From: Candidatus Bathyarchaeota archaeon
GTDB lineage: Archaea > Thermoproteota > Bathyarchaeia > Bathyarchaeales > Bathycorpusculaceae
Length of the DNA stretch: 64,000 nt
Direction of reading: 5' to 3'
NCBI GenBank assembly: GCA_026014745.1
Contig: JAOZHS010000001.1
Coordinates: 992,001 to 1,056,000 of the forward strand
Translations under genes and position numbers: made by a program
Shown: piece by piece, positions 25,196 through 34,034 of the stretch
Layout of the letters: every line of letters begins with the position of its first letter
Numbering within the stretch: the first letter of the stretch is position 1
The notes under the pieces: model-generated
Seen by the model: the letters and a program-made list of their open reading frames with translations, nothing else
Told to the model about the DNA's origin: nothing
Database searches by the model: none

Positions 25196-25594
25196 ATGAC
25201 CGTAATCAGCATAACCCTACCCCCCGAGTTACTCCACAAATTCCAAACCTTCATAGACAACAAAGGCTACTACAGCCGCTCCGAAGCTTTCCGAGATGCC
25301 ATTCGCGGTTTGCTCGCTGAATCTGAACTCGCCCAAATCCAAACCGAAAAGGTAGCCGCCACCATCATGGTCACCTGCGACTACGAACGCAAAGACGTCG
25401 ACCTAAAAATGAGTGAATTACGCCACGAATTTGATGACGTTGTTATTGAGAATGTGCACCGCCACATTGGCGAAAAATACTGTCTCGAAATCTTCATAGC
25501 GCAAGGCAGCAACAGCCGCATCGCAACTTTGATAAATCGGCTCCGCGGGATGCATGGGATCCAACAGGTAAAATCCCTCTTCATGCTGCTCTAA
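25196..25594 (+). CDS. nikR: Nickel-responsive regulator NikR
   Basis: The 132-residue protein has an N-terminal ribbon-helix-helix ('VISITLPPELLHKFQTFI', then 'SRSEAFRDAIRGLL') and a C-terminal ACT-like nickel-binding domain. All four residues that bind high-affinity nickel in E. coli NikR align: His in 'LRHEF' (equivalent of H76), the His-x-His pair in 'VHRH' (H87, H89) and Cys in 'KYCLEIF' (C95). It should repress its targets when nickel is plentiful. The divergent P1B ATPase is the obvious candidate target. Confidence 0.95.
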   Translation: MTVISITLPPELLHKFQTFIDNKGYYSRSEAFRDAIRGLLAESELAQIQTEKVAATIMVTCDYERKDVDLKMSELRHEFDDVVIENVHRHIGEKYCLEIFIAQGSNSRIATLINRLRGMHGIQQVKSLFMLL

Positions 25595-25664
25595 AAGGGG
25601 CACACAGCATAATATTGGGCGGAATCGGCAAAACAATAAAAGGCAACACATCCTACCCAGATGC

Positions 25665-26498
25665 ATGAACCAACCTGTTTCCGTGGTTCTGCTTCTAACG
25701 CTTCTGACAGCATCAGTTTTTAGTGGTGGCTTTTTCGGTTCTACATCCGCAAACCCAAGCAGTACGACGCTGCCGTTTTCTATGCCCCTTGAGCACGTCA
25801 ATTACACCATCACAACCATAGACGGCGCCTTGTGGGCAAAAATCGACGGCGAATACCCCATTAGCATCCACACCAGTCCCGACTGCACCTTTGATGGGAC
25901 GATGCCGATGGTTTATCCTATGCCGCCAAACACCACTAACATCCACGTCTATCTCGACGGAGCAGAAGTCGATTGGAGCAACTACACAAAGGCCTTTCCC
26001 TCAGAGTTACATAAAACCGCCATCGGCGACTGGTGGATGATATATGTACCCCTCACCCTGCCCGAAACCTTTACGCTAACAATCCACTATGAGCATCCCT
26101 TAGAAGTCGTTAACAGCACCCGCTACCTCTTCCTATATGACCTAAACATCATAACCTACCTCTCCCCCGAACATCCCGAATCTAGCTGTGTCTACACCGT
26201 GCGGTTAGAGGGCAACTTTTCGGATTTAGCAGTCTACACGGCGAAACCTGATAGTGTGCCCAGTCAATGGCAACCCCTCAATTATACCACCACCCAAGAT
26301 GGCGACATTCAGGTCGTCACCATAATTCAGCATTCTACCTACGAGGAGGCTGTGGGCGCTGGATTGCCCGGTGACATGGTGGTCGAATTCTCAGCCGCTA
26401 GCGCTGTGCCAGAATTTCCTGTATGGATCTTGCTGGTGATGTTGTTTGTATCGTTAGCGCTAGGGGTTGGTATGTTTATTTGGAGAAGAAAGGGTTAG
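25665..26498 (+). CDS. Secreted protein with PEF-type C-terminal membrane anchor
   Basis: A signal peptide (residues 1-30, cleavage near 'TSA') is followed by about 215 residues of beta-rich extracellular sequence with several N-glycosylation sequons. The end is 'VPEFPVWILLVMLF' plus a basic 'WRRKG' tail. This Pro-Glu-Phe plus membrane helix plus basic end is the design of archaeal PEF-CTERM-like sorting signals. The cognate archaeosortase is not in the window. The extracellular function is unknown. Confidence 0.7.
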   Translation: MNQPVSVVLLLTLLTASVFSGGFFGSTSANPSSTTLPFSMPLEHVNYTITTIDGALWAKIDGEYPISIHTSPDCTFDGTMPMVYPMPPNTTNIHVYLDGAEVDWSNYTKAFPSELHKTAIGDWWMIYVPLTLPETFTLTIHYEHPLEVVNSTRYLFLYDLNIITYLSPEHPESSCVYTVRLEGNFSDLAVYTAKPDSVPSQWQPLNYTTTQDGDIQVVTIIQHSTYEEAVGAGLPGDMVVEFSAASAVPEFPVWILLVMLFVSLALGVGMFIWRRKG

Positions 26499-26557
26499 TT
26501 TTTGTTTAGCAAAACTGCTACTAAAACCCGCCGACCACTAAACAGCTTGGGCGGAGC

Positions 26558-26668
26558 TTAGCGGGTCTGTTTGTGACCTGGTGCCAATCCCATGGCTCTT
26601 TTTTTGGGGGTAGCCGGTAGCTCATATTCAAAAAGCGGCGTCTTTTTCATGACACGCACCTTCTCCAT
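26558..26668 (-). CDS. Small basic protein, 36 residues, leaderless
   Basis: From ATG 26668 a frame of 36 codons ends at TAA 26558-26560 and encodes a basic peptide with 'KKTPLFEYELPATPKKRAMG' at its centre. A TATA-like ATGTTTTAAACC at about 26690-26701 lies 26-28 bases upstream of the ATG, the spacing expected for an archaeal leaderless message. An internal Met (26650) with upstream GGAG is an alternative start. It is cytoplasmic by composition. The family is not recognised. The rest of the 26499-26834 gap holds only a short inverted repeat. Confidence 0.5.
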   Translation of the reverse strand: MEKVRVMKKTPLFEYELPATPKKRAMGLAPGHKQTR

Positions 26669-26834
26669 CAAGGCATGCGTTGGTTGGGTTTAAAACATTT
26701 ATGGCAACTCATAGCTTTTTGATATGAATAACAATTCAAAAACCCCTATACAGGCTGTACACTATGCGTAGTGTGGTTTGGGGAGCAAAAGGTGTTGTTG
26801 TCAAAGAAAAGGCGGGGAAAAGGCCCCGTCAGGT

Positions 26835-27701
26835 TTATGCGAGTATGTCTTGTACTACGCTAAGGATGGTGTCTGAGGGTACTGCGAAGCCTAAGCCGTC
26901 TGAGTTGCTAACGATTGCTGTGGTTATGCCGATTACTTTTCCGTTGTAGGTCATGAGAGGTCCGCCGCTGTTGCCTGAGTTGATGGGTGCGCTGGTCTGT
27001 ATGAGTCCTGTCATTTCGTAGCTGCCGCTTGTTTCGGTGACGGTTATGGTTCGGTCAAGTGCGCTGATGATGCCGCTGGTCATGGTTCCAGTTAATCCAT
27101 ATGGGCTGCCTAAGGCTACGACTGCGTCGCCTACACTAAGCGTATCGGATGATATGATGTCGAGGGGGTAGTACTCGCTGGTCGGGGCGTCTGCTTTTAG
27201 CACTGCGATGTCGGTGGATGCGTCGGCTCCCAGTAGTGTGGCGGTGTAGCTGTTTCCGTCTGCGAAGGTTACGGTTATGGTGGATGCGTCTTCGATGACG
27301 TGGTTGTTGGTTATGATGACCATTTCGCCGTTGTATTGGTAGACAAATCCCGAGCCCTGCGCTGAAGATGTGGTTGATGTTTGTCGCATCCAAGGCATGT
27401 TTGAGTATTGGACGATGGTGCATTCGATTGTGACTACAGAGTTTTCTACGGCGTCATAGAGGTTCGAGAGTGAGGTTTCTGATGCGACGGTGGTTACGTC
27501 GCCGCTGTACTGGCTGGTCTGCACGGTGGACTGTAAACTGGCGATTTGACTTTGAAGTGAAGAGACTTGTTCGTTGAGGCTGTAGATGCCTGCTGCGCCG
27601 ACTAGGCTTACTGTTAGTAGCACTGCGACGATGACTGCGGGGAATACGTTTCTGGGCTTTGCTTTCTCGGTGGGAGGTTGAGTTGTTTCCATCTTTGTCA
27701 C
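26835..27701 (-). CDS. HtrA/DegP-like membrane-anchored serine protease without PDZ
   Basis: The 288-residue protein has an N-terminal membrane anchor (residues 18-42), a short coiled coil ('LNEQVSSLQSQIASLQ') and a chymotrypsin-fold protease domain. The catalytic His is in 'ITNNHVIED', Asp in 'ASTDIAVLK' and Ser in 'NSGNSGGPLM'. It stops directly after the protease domain, so the PDZ domain usual in HtrA is missing. It probably faces the outside and handles envelope proteins. A short, strongly T-rich region lies upstream. Confidence 0.88.
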   Translation of the reverse strand: MTKMETTQPPTEKAKPRNVFPAVIVAVLLTVSLVGAAGIYSLNEQVSSLQSQIASLQSTVQTSQYSGDVTTVASETSLSNLYDAVENSVVTIECTIVQYSNMPWMRQTSTTSSAQGSGFVYQYNGEMVIITNNHVIEDASTITVTFADGNSYTATLLGADASTDIAVLKADAPTSEYYPLDIISSDTLSVGDAVVALGSPYGLTGTMTSGIISALDRTITVTETSGSYEMTGLIQTSAPINSGNSGGPLMTYNGKVIGITTAIVSNSDGLGFAVPSDTILSVVQDILA

Positions 27702-27823
27702 TTCCGCGTTTGTTCCTTTTCAAAAACCCAAGGGTCAATTGTAAATTAAGGCATTTTCCAACATTGACCCACATTTAAAACCCAAATTTGACCAAAATAA
27801 ACACAAATTCCCACCAAATCCTA

Positions 27824-29854
27824 TCAAGCCCCAACCTGCTTGGTGGGCAGTTTTATCAAAAACTTTGTGCCCTGCCCAAGGGTGCTCTCAAAACTGATGC
27901 TGCCGCCCTGCGCCTCCACGAGCCGCTTAACCACCGCTAACCCTAAGCCTTGCCCCTTGGCTTTGGTGGTGAACATGGGCGTGAAGAGTCTGCTTTTTAC
28001 TTCATCTGTGATGCCCGAGCCTGTGTCAGCTATGGAGATGAAGACGTTGCTGTCTTGTTGGTAGCATCCGATTTTGAGGGCGCCGCCGTTTGGCATGGCT
28101 TGGATGGCGTTGTTGATGAGGTTGGTTAGGGCTCGTCGGGTGAAGGTGGGGTCAAGGTTTATGGCTGGTAGGGTTTCGATGTTGATGCTGAGTTTGATGT
28201 CGGCGGGCAGATAGACGGTTTCAAATATCTCCACAATCAAATCCGATAGGTTCACTGTTTGGTATTCAGGCGTGAGTTTTCGGGAGTAATCTTGCAGGTC
28301 GGCGACGATTTTGTTAATGTAATTTATGTTCTGTTCGATGCTGTTTAGGCTCTCGTTTACTTCCTGTTTGGCTTCTTTTCCGGGGAGGTCGTTTAGGGCG
28401 GTTTTTATGAGGTACACTTCGCCAGTCAACGCCTGCAGCGGATTGCGGATGTCATGCCCCACCATGCCTGCGGTTTGGCCGATGGCGGCTAAACGTTCAT
28501 ACTCAACGAGTTGCTTGGTGCGTTCTTTTACGAGTTCTTCGAGGTGTTTGCTGTATTGCTCTAGCTGTTGGTGGTCTAGGGTCCGCTGGGTAATGTCGCG
28601 GACTCCGCCGATGAACATCACGGTTTTTCCTTTGCTGTCTTTGACGGCTTTGGCGGTGTCTTTGACAACAATGTAGTGGCCGTTTTTGTGTCGAAACCGG
28701 TATTCCAAAACGTATTTGTCGATGTTGGGGTTCTCTGTTGCTTCTTTTAGGGTTTCCACTACATGTTGGACGTCATCGGGGTGCATGTGGTTTAACACCC
28801 AATCAACAGTGATGTCGATTTCTTCTGGTTTGTACCCTACGAGTTGCTCGATGCCTCTTAGAACTTTGATTTTGCCCGTTGGAATGTCCGTTTCGTAAAC
28901 CATAATGTTAGCTGCTTCTGCCACTGCCCGAAAACGTTCCTCGCTTCTGCGCAGCGCTTCTTCTGCTTGCCACTGTTCGGTTACGTCTTGGTCGACGCCG
29001 ACGACGACTTTGGCTTTGCCCTCTGCGTTTACTTCTACGACTTGACGCTGAGCATGCAACACCCGAACGGAGCCATCTCGGCGTATGATGCGGTAATCAA
29101 AATCTTCGCGGTGGTTAAGCGGCGAATTCATCATAATCTGTGCGTTTTTCTTGGCGGACTCTACACTGTCAGGGTGCAGAAAGCTAAGGTACTCTTCCCA
29201 GCTGAGGCTAAGCTCTTGAGGGTCCACTCCAAAAATCATAAACATCCCTGGCGACCAAATAGCCCTAGTCTGGGTTAGGTTAAGTTCCCAGCTGCCAAAA
29301 TGCGCCACCGCCTCTGCTAGCGCAAGAAGCTTTATGTTTTCATCAGATTCTTGTTGGGCTATTCTTTGCTCAGTTACGTCTTGGTCGACACCCACAACAA
29401 CCTTCAGCTCGCCACTCTTGGTGACTTCTTTTACTTGCCGCTCAGAATGAATTATGCGTACTGAGCCGTCTTTTCGGATTATGCGGTAGTCGAGTTCTCC
29501 TTTCTGGTTCACTTGTGGTTTGGCAAAGATGGTTTGCATTTTTCTGGTGACTTCTTCTAAGTCGTCAGGGTGGATGAAACTCCGAAATTCCTCTAACGTT
29601 AACCCCTCAGATTGGGGGTTTAGTCCAAAAATCCGAAACATCTCCGCAGACCAAATCGCTCTGGGTTTAGTTATGTCCCATTCCCAGCTGCCGAAATGCG
29701 CGACCTGTTCAGCCATCGCCAAGAGCTTTGTCTCTTCATTTTCAGCGCAAGGTGACGCAGCGTTGCTGTCCGTTCGATGATTGCGTGGTCTGCGTTTAGA
29801 AGTCACCAAAGAATCAGGAGCCGAGGCAACCAAACACAAAGCCCCAACAAACAA
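27824..29854 (-). CDS. Sensor histidine kinase with three PAS domains
   Basis: Two near-duplicate PAS/PAC modules (about residues 45-165 and 170-290, both with 'AHFGSWE' and 'DYRIIR(K/R)DGSVR') are followed by a third PAS domain (300-430). A HisKA dimer helix follows with the phosphoacceptor His in 'GMVGHDIRNPLQA' near residue 470, then an ATPase domain with 'NLINNAIQAMP', 'DTGSGI' and 'GQGLGLAVVKRL'. There are no membrane helices, so sensing is cytoplasmic. The start is uncertain: the frame opens with TTG 29854, and GTG 29806 is also possible. No response regulator lies nearby. Confidence 0.88.
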   Translation of the reverse strand: MFVGALCLVASAPDSLVTSKRRPRNHRTDSNAASPCAENEETKLLAMAEQVAHFGSWEWDITKPRAIWSAEMFRIFGLNPQSEGLTLEEFRSFIHPDDLEEVTRKMQTIFAKPQVNQKGELDYRIIRKDGSVRIIHSERQVKEVTKSGELKVVVGVDQDVTEQRIAQQESDENIKLLALAEAVAHFGSWELNLTQTRAIWSPGMFMIFGVDPQELSLSWEEYLSFLHPDSVESAKKNAQIMMNSPLNHREDFDYRIIRRDGSVRVLHAQRQVVEVNAEGKAKVVVGVDQDVTEQWQAEEALRRSEERFRAVAEAANIMVYETDIPTGKIKVLRGIEQLVGYKPEEIDITVDWVLNHMHPDDVQHVVETLKEATENPNIDKYVLEYRFRHKNGHYIVVKDTAKAVKDSKGKTVMFIGGVRDITQRTLDHQQLEQYSKHLEELVKERTKQLVEYERLAAIGQTAGMVGHDIRNPLQALTGEVYLIKTALNDLPGKEAKQEVNESLNSIEQNINYINKIVADLQDYSRKLTPEYQTVNLSDLIVEIFETVYLPADIKLSINIETLPAINLDPTFTRRALTNLINNAIQAMPNGGALKIGCYQQDSNVFISIADTGSGITDEVKSRLFTPMFTTKAKGQGLGLAVVKRLVEAQGGSISFESTLGQGTKFLIKLPTKQVGA

Positions 29855-29976
29855 TACAAAGACTAATCAGATAATAAAATCTTTCAAAAAATCCTTGCAA
29901 GTGTGCAACTGCAGTTAAATAAATATACTTATTTTACTTTAATGAAACAACCCATAGCCTTCGAGCAGGTGTCAGC

Positions 29977-31251
29977 ATGATTGACGAAACACCGACAATC
30001 AATCGGTTAGTAGCGCAACAAAAGGATTGCGAGTTTTCGCTAAGATATGCGCTTAAAAAACAAGAAAACAACTGGAAAAATTGTTTTATCCTTTTCAAGC
30101 TGATTAAAAAAGGTAGTAGAACCGCAGTAGATTGGGATTATGGAAATTACTTGTTTGGTGAACAGTTTTTAGAAACTCGAGAAGCGCTAGAAATTATCTC
30201 TAATTTTTATAAATCCCAAAAACTAAGAATCCCTGATGTTTTTGAATTTAACCTTTGTCCGTCACATGAGCAGCTTAAGTTTTTGGGAAGTAAACAAAAA
30301 TATGGTCTGCACAGAGCTGAGTGGCCTATGTTTCATTGCGATTTTATGGTTATTCCAGAGGAAAAAGGCGATTCCTCTGGCCATTCAGAATTACTACGTA
30401 AAAATTTGCCCTATTACCCAGACGTTACATATGGGATACTTAATTTTTTTGGATTACCTGTTGATTTTTTTAATTCGTACGGGGCTGTAAATGTTCAAAT
30501 TTGCGATTATCGCGCTCGTATTGTCTCTTTAAGACTCAGTTTTTCTAAAGTTAATTTGGTTGTCGAAACCCCTGAGCTCAAACCTGAAAATATGGTTATC
30601 AAGGCTTTTGCTATTAAGGACAAAGTGAATAAAATTCTGCCAGATGTCTACGCTACGAAAGGGCATGCTGACTTTGACATAGGATGTTCTCCTGACAATC
30701 TGCATTTGGCTTTTCTCTCAAAACCCGACAATGCGAAAATTGACGGCAAGGAAATTGGAACTTGGAGGGCCGATGGCGACGACAGTATTACTATTGAAAG
30801 GCCAAATGAAGAGTTATTATTTCTGGCGCAGAAAGGGGAGGACCAGCATTTGGAGTATAAGGAGCATGCCAGTGATCAATCAAAGAAGAATGATCTTATA
30901 GAAACAGTAGTGGCTTACTCGAATTCGGAAGGGGGTTTAATTTTAATTGGAATTTCAGATACTGGAGCCATCGTTGGATGCAACCATAAACCAGAGGACT
31001 TGACAAAAATTATTCATGATTGCTGCGATCCGCCACCTCAAGGATTAAAGGTTGAGCAGAAAATACTCAGTTCATTCAATGTTATTCTCATAGACGTTCC
31101 ACCCGGCTCTAATGGACCGTATCAATCTAAGCGCGATAAAAACTTCTACGTGAGGCACAACGCAACGGATATGAAAATTGAACGTTCCGAATTATTGGAT
31201 CTACTGGAAAGGAGGAAAGACTCCACTAGTGATTTGCCAGAATATTGCTAA
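29977..31251 (+). CDS. AlbA_2 (Schlafen-type) domain protein with novel N-terminal region
   Basis: The 424-residue protein has a C-terminal AlbA_2/Schlafen-like domain from about residue 285 ('HLEYKEHASDQSKKNDLIETVVAYSNSEGGLILIGI' pattern, then 'VRHNATDMKIERSEL'). The N-terminal 270 residues are unrecognised. The gene is more AT-rich than its neighbours, which may indicate transfer. AlbA_2 domains occur in regulators and in defence proteins, binding nucleic acid or nucleotides. AGGTG lies 7 bases before ATG 29977. It is a single gene. Confidence 0.75.
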   Translation: MIDETPTINRLVAQQKDCEFSLRYALKKQENNWKNCFILFKLIKKGSRTAVDWDYGNYLFGEQFLETREALEIISNFYKSQKLRIPDVFEFNLCPSHEQLKFLGSKQKYGLHRAEWPMFHCDFMVIPEEKGDSSGHSELLRKNLPYYPDVTYGILNFFGLPVDFFNSYGAVNVQICDYRARIVSLRLSFSKVNLVVETPELKPENMVIKAFAIKDKVNKILPDVYATKGHADFDIGCSPDNLHLAFLSKPDNAKIDGKEIGTWRADGDDSITIERPNEELLFLAQKGEDQHLEYKEHASDQSKKNDLIETVVAYSNSEGGLILIGISDTGAIVGCNHKPEDLTKIIHDCCDPPPQGLKVEQKILSSFNVILIDVPPGSNGPYQSKRDKNFYVRHNATDMKIERSELLDLLERRKDSTSDLPEYC

Positions 31252-31367
31252 AACTAACAATTTTGATTTTTGAATGCTTGTGCATTTCTAAATTTCTTTG
31301 TAATTGCTAAATTCAAGTATTTTTAAACTAAGACGTCTGTTTCATGTTTGAGTGATAAATTTATTAC

Positions 31368-32918
31368 ATGCAGAAAGCTACAGTGAATTGTATGCCTTTT
31401 TTTGCATATTTAGGAGTCGCTTTTGGGTCTAAATGGTTTAATCCCCACCTGTCCATCCTTGTTTCGGTTTTTAGCGTATTTTTGCTTGACATCTTATCGT
31501 TTGTCCTCATCCAATACTACACCCTCGCGGGCGGATTAGACTACTATACAGCGGCTATGCTGGTTTTGCCCTTAACCCACAGCCTAGTCATGGCAATAAC
31601 TTGGTCCATTGTGGCGGCACTCGTGGCTGGGTTAATTTTGTTTTTGCTCAACAGAAAACGCCCAACAAAAACCAAATCTGTCATTTTAAAAATCTGCCTC
31701 ACCATCGCAATTCTGGTTTTTAGCAGTTGGCTAATAGATTTAATCACCCTGTCCAGTTATGATTATTCTGGGTTGCCGATAGCCTTTGGAACTGACCAAA
31801 TCAGCGGTTTAGGTCTGGGCGACAGCTTGATTGGCGTGTACGCGTTTGAGTTTATCCTGTTTGCCGCTGGACTTGGCCTCTACATACAATACCACCGAAG
31901 CCACCAAACCCTTGCTAACCTCAAAAAGCGCCTCGCCAACAGCCGAACTTGGCAAACCCACAGCCCCGGATTGTTCAAAGCCTTTCTTGTCACGTTTGCA
32001 TGCAGTTTCATTTTTGTGAGCATAGGTCTCTTTTTTATCCTGAACGCTGTTGCCAGCTCTCCTGATTTATCTCCAGATGTTGACGATGATTCATCCCCTA
32101 ACTTCTTGACTGAACCCGTCAACATTTCCCAGCAATTCCTCCTAAACGTCCCCGAGCAATATTTGGACCGCAATTTGCCTGTCAACTTAACCATTGAACT
32201 TTCAAGTGAAAGTTATTTTGCGCAAAATACCCTTATCCAAGTGAATGCCTCCGCATGGCATTATTCGACGCCTCAAGACACCATCGACGTTGTGGGCATA
32301 ACAGTTCAGCCACTAAATGCTTACACTGTTTTTCCTAACCAATACTCCGCAGCGGGCTTTACAGACTACTATTTTGATAACCCCTGCGTACTCTTCCTCT
32401 ATGACCCCCACATCCAAAATGGCGTCGCCAATTTTTCGGAGGTCTCGGACTTCTGCAAATTCACCACTGCTGGACCCATATCTTTTCTTGTTAACTGCAC
32501 CCGAACCATAAACACGCAGGCGTCCTCTGAGGCTGCTACTTGGCAAACTGCAGAATCAAGTGGGCGACAGGAAAAATATTCTGTGGTGATTCCTTCCAAC
32601 TTCACCATAAAAGCGTATTCGGATTTGACGGAGCAGCAACGGCAGGATTTGCAGTCGTTGGCTAATCAGAGGGAGGCTTCTTTGCAGGTTAGGATGCAGT
32701 CGATTCAAGCCGCCATCCTTGAGCAGCAGGAGGCTAACCAAGACCGCAACGACATGATTAATCTGGGGTTTACGTTTGTGATTATTTTTCTGACTTTGGT
32801 GGAGATTTCTTTTGTCTTCTACGAGCAAAGCAAAGATGAGGAACGCAGCAGAGAATACTATAAGCGCAAGAAACGCAAAGAGAAAAACTCTGATTTGGAA
32901 CATCATTTGCATTGGTGA
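31368..32918 (+). CDS. Multi-pass membrane protein with extracellular beta domain
   Basis: The 516-residue protein has about five membrane helices in the first 220 residues. An external domain with N-glycosylation sequons follows (about 225-410), then a helical segment rich in Gln ('LTEQQRQDLQSLANQREASLQVRMQ') and a final membrane helix near 465-490 followed by a highly charged Lys/Arg/Glu tail. The layout suggests a sensor or anchoring protein. I do not recognise the family. The next promoter (GTATTTATATTTC at 32963-32975) belongs to the downstream cassette. Confidence 0.65.
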   Translation: MQKATVNCMPFFAYLGVAFGSKWFNPHLSILVSVFSVFLLDILSFVLIQYYTLAGGLDYYTAAMLVLPLTHSLVMAITWSIVAALVAGLILFLLNRKRPTKTKSVILKICLTIAILVFSSWLIDLITLSSYDYSGLPIAFGTDQISGLGLGDSLIGVYAFEFILFAAGLGLYIQYHRSHQTLANLKKRLANSRTWQTHSPGLFKAFLVTFACSFIFVSIGLFFILNAVASSPDLSPDVDDDSSPNFLTEPVNISQQFLLNVPEQYLDRNLPVNLTIELSSESYFAQNTLIQVNASAWHYSTPQDTIDVVGITVQPLNAYTVFPNQYSAAGFTDYYFDNPCVLFLYDPHIQNGVANFSEVSDFCKFTTAGPISFLVNCTRTINTQASSEAATWQTAESSGRQEKYSVVIPSNFTIKAYSDLTEQQRQDLQSLANQREASLQVRMQSIQAAILEQQEANQDRNDMINLGFTFVIIFLTLVEISFVFYEQSKDEERSREYYKRKKRKEKNSDLEHHLHW

Positions 32919-33014
32919 ATTGGTGAATTTGTTTGTAAATTTTTCAATTGCTAAATTTCGTGAGTATTTATATTTCAGATACGCTGTTGGTTTCTTGTTT
33001 GAGGACTGAAAGGC

Positions 33015-33422
33015 TTGAAGGATAAAGAAATCATCAACCAAATCAAAAACCTAACCGCAGGCGACCTCGTCTGCATAGAATGGTGCGACGCCAGCATCGG
33101 CAAAAGCCTATCTAACGGCATCGGCGGCATCGACGTACCCGTCAAAAGCTGGGGCGTCTACATCGGCGTCTTGGGCAAACGGCGCGAACACGTCATTTTG
33201 GCGCAGAACTGTTTCCGCTACAACGACGGACTCTACGACATCGACTACACCGCCGTACCCCTACCCTGGGCAACCAACGCATCCGTAGTCGAAGCAGGAC
33301 ACGTCCAAGCAGAGGAGGCGCAGGTGCTGCTAAACAGCTTCACCCTAAACGAGAAAGCCAAAGGCGGCGAAAAAACCACATACAATCGCTCAAGGTGCCA
33401 ACGGAGAGTGCGTAACCATTGA
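33015..33422 (+). CDS. First gene of the terminase cassette, unknown function
   Basis: The 135-residue protein starts at TTG 33015 and has a compact alpha/beta pattern with 'AGDLVCIEWCDASIGKS' and 'VKSWGVYIGVLGKRREHVILAQN'. The 'GDLV' start plus a central Gly-Val-Tyr-Ile-Gly beta hairpin resembles small NlpC/P60- or LRAT-like folds, but the catalytic residues are not clear. A TATA at 32963-32975 drives it. Its stop overlaps the TTG of the next gene, so all five genes to 36906 form one unit. Confidence 0.6.
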   Translation: MKDKEIINQIKNLTAGDLVCIEWCDASIGKSLSNGIGGIDVPVKSWGVYIGVLGKRREHVILAQNCFRYNDGLYDIDYTAVPLPWATNASVVEAGHVQAEEAQVLLNSFTLNEKAKGGEKTTYNRSRCQRRVRNH

Positions 33423-33667
33423 CGGACTTCGTCAAGAAAGCCTTAACCCGAAAAATCAGCCGCAAAAAAGGCCTCATCGAAACCGTTGAACCCGACGGGC
33501 GGCTTGTGTTAGGTACCAAATTCGCTATAGCCGCCACGTTTTGCCTCTCAGCCATAGAAATCGCCAACCTCGCCGTGCTGGGCACATGGAACAGCGAAGT
33601 CTTCGCCGCCATCACAGGCTTGACGGGCACGATTATGGGCATCTTAATCACCCAAAAAACCAGCTAG
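33419..33667 (+). CDS. Small two-helix membrane protein (holin-like)
   Basis: 82 residues with a basic N-terminus, a first membrane helix ('FAIAATFCLSAIEIANLAVLG'-like, residues 35-55) and a second ('VFAAITGLTGTIMGILI', 61-78). The start is TTG 33419, overlapping the previous stop. Size, topology and position before terminase genes are holin-like, but many unrelated small membrane proteins look the same. Confidence 0.55.
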   Translation: MTDFVKKALTRKISRKKGLIETVEPDGRLVLGTKFAIAATFCLSAIEIANLAVLGTWNSEVFAAITGLTGTIMGILITQKTS

Positions 33668-33704
33668 AGGAGCGCCGACATATTTGGAGCCTAATAGAGG
33701 TTCT

Positions 33705-34034
33705 ATGTTGAAACCTATAGGGGGTAGGTCAAGGCGGCAACCTCCAAACCGTTTCATAGAACGAAGAATTTCCAATTTAACGGAGAAATTCGATGGAGAC
33801 ACTCAACAGATACGTTCTCAACTTATTCTCGAATTGAAAGGTCTCCAAGAGATGGCTATAGAGCAGGTTCAATCGGCAACTTGGAGAAAAGGCAAAGAAC
33901 ATCAAGAATGGGCAAGACTAGCCACTTACATTAGCCAAGTTATCAACAGCATAAGCAAAACTTACGATATATCTCAAATCAAGGCTGAACTTGAGGAACT
34001 TAAAAAGACCGTTGGAGAACTTGAGAAACAATGA
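33705..34034 (+). CDS. Candidate small terminase subunit (TerS-like)
   Basis: 110 residues from ATG 33705, chosen over the in-frame TTG 33684 because GAGG at 33697-33700 is close before it. The protein is basic at the N-terminus and helical, with a C-terminal coiled coil ('AELEELKKTVGELEKQ'). Small terminase subunits are short helical DNA-binding oligomers encoded directly before the large subunit; here the stop overlaps the TerL ATG (ATGA). No sequence signature confirms the role, so it is assigned from size and place. Confidence 0.55.
   Translation: MLKPIGGRSRRQPPNRFIERRISNLTEKFDGDTQQIRSQLILELKGLQEMAIEQVQSATWRKGKEHQEWARLATYISQVINSISKTYDISQIKAELEELKKTVGELEKQ

Noticed and set aside
26526-26566. 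Inverted repeat ACCCGC...GCGGGT as a small RNA
   Set aside because: It overlaps the stop of the small gene at 26558-26668, and the stem is short; it is more likely a terminator-like structure.
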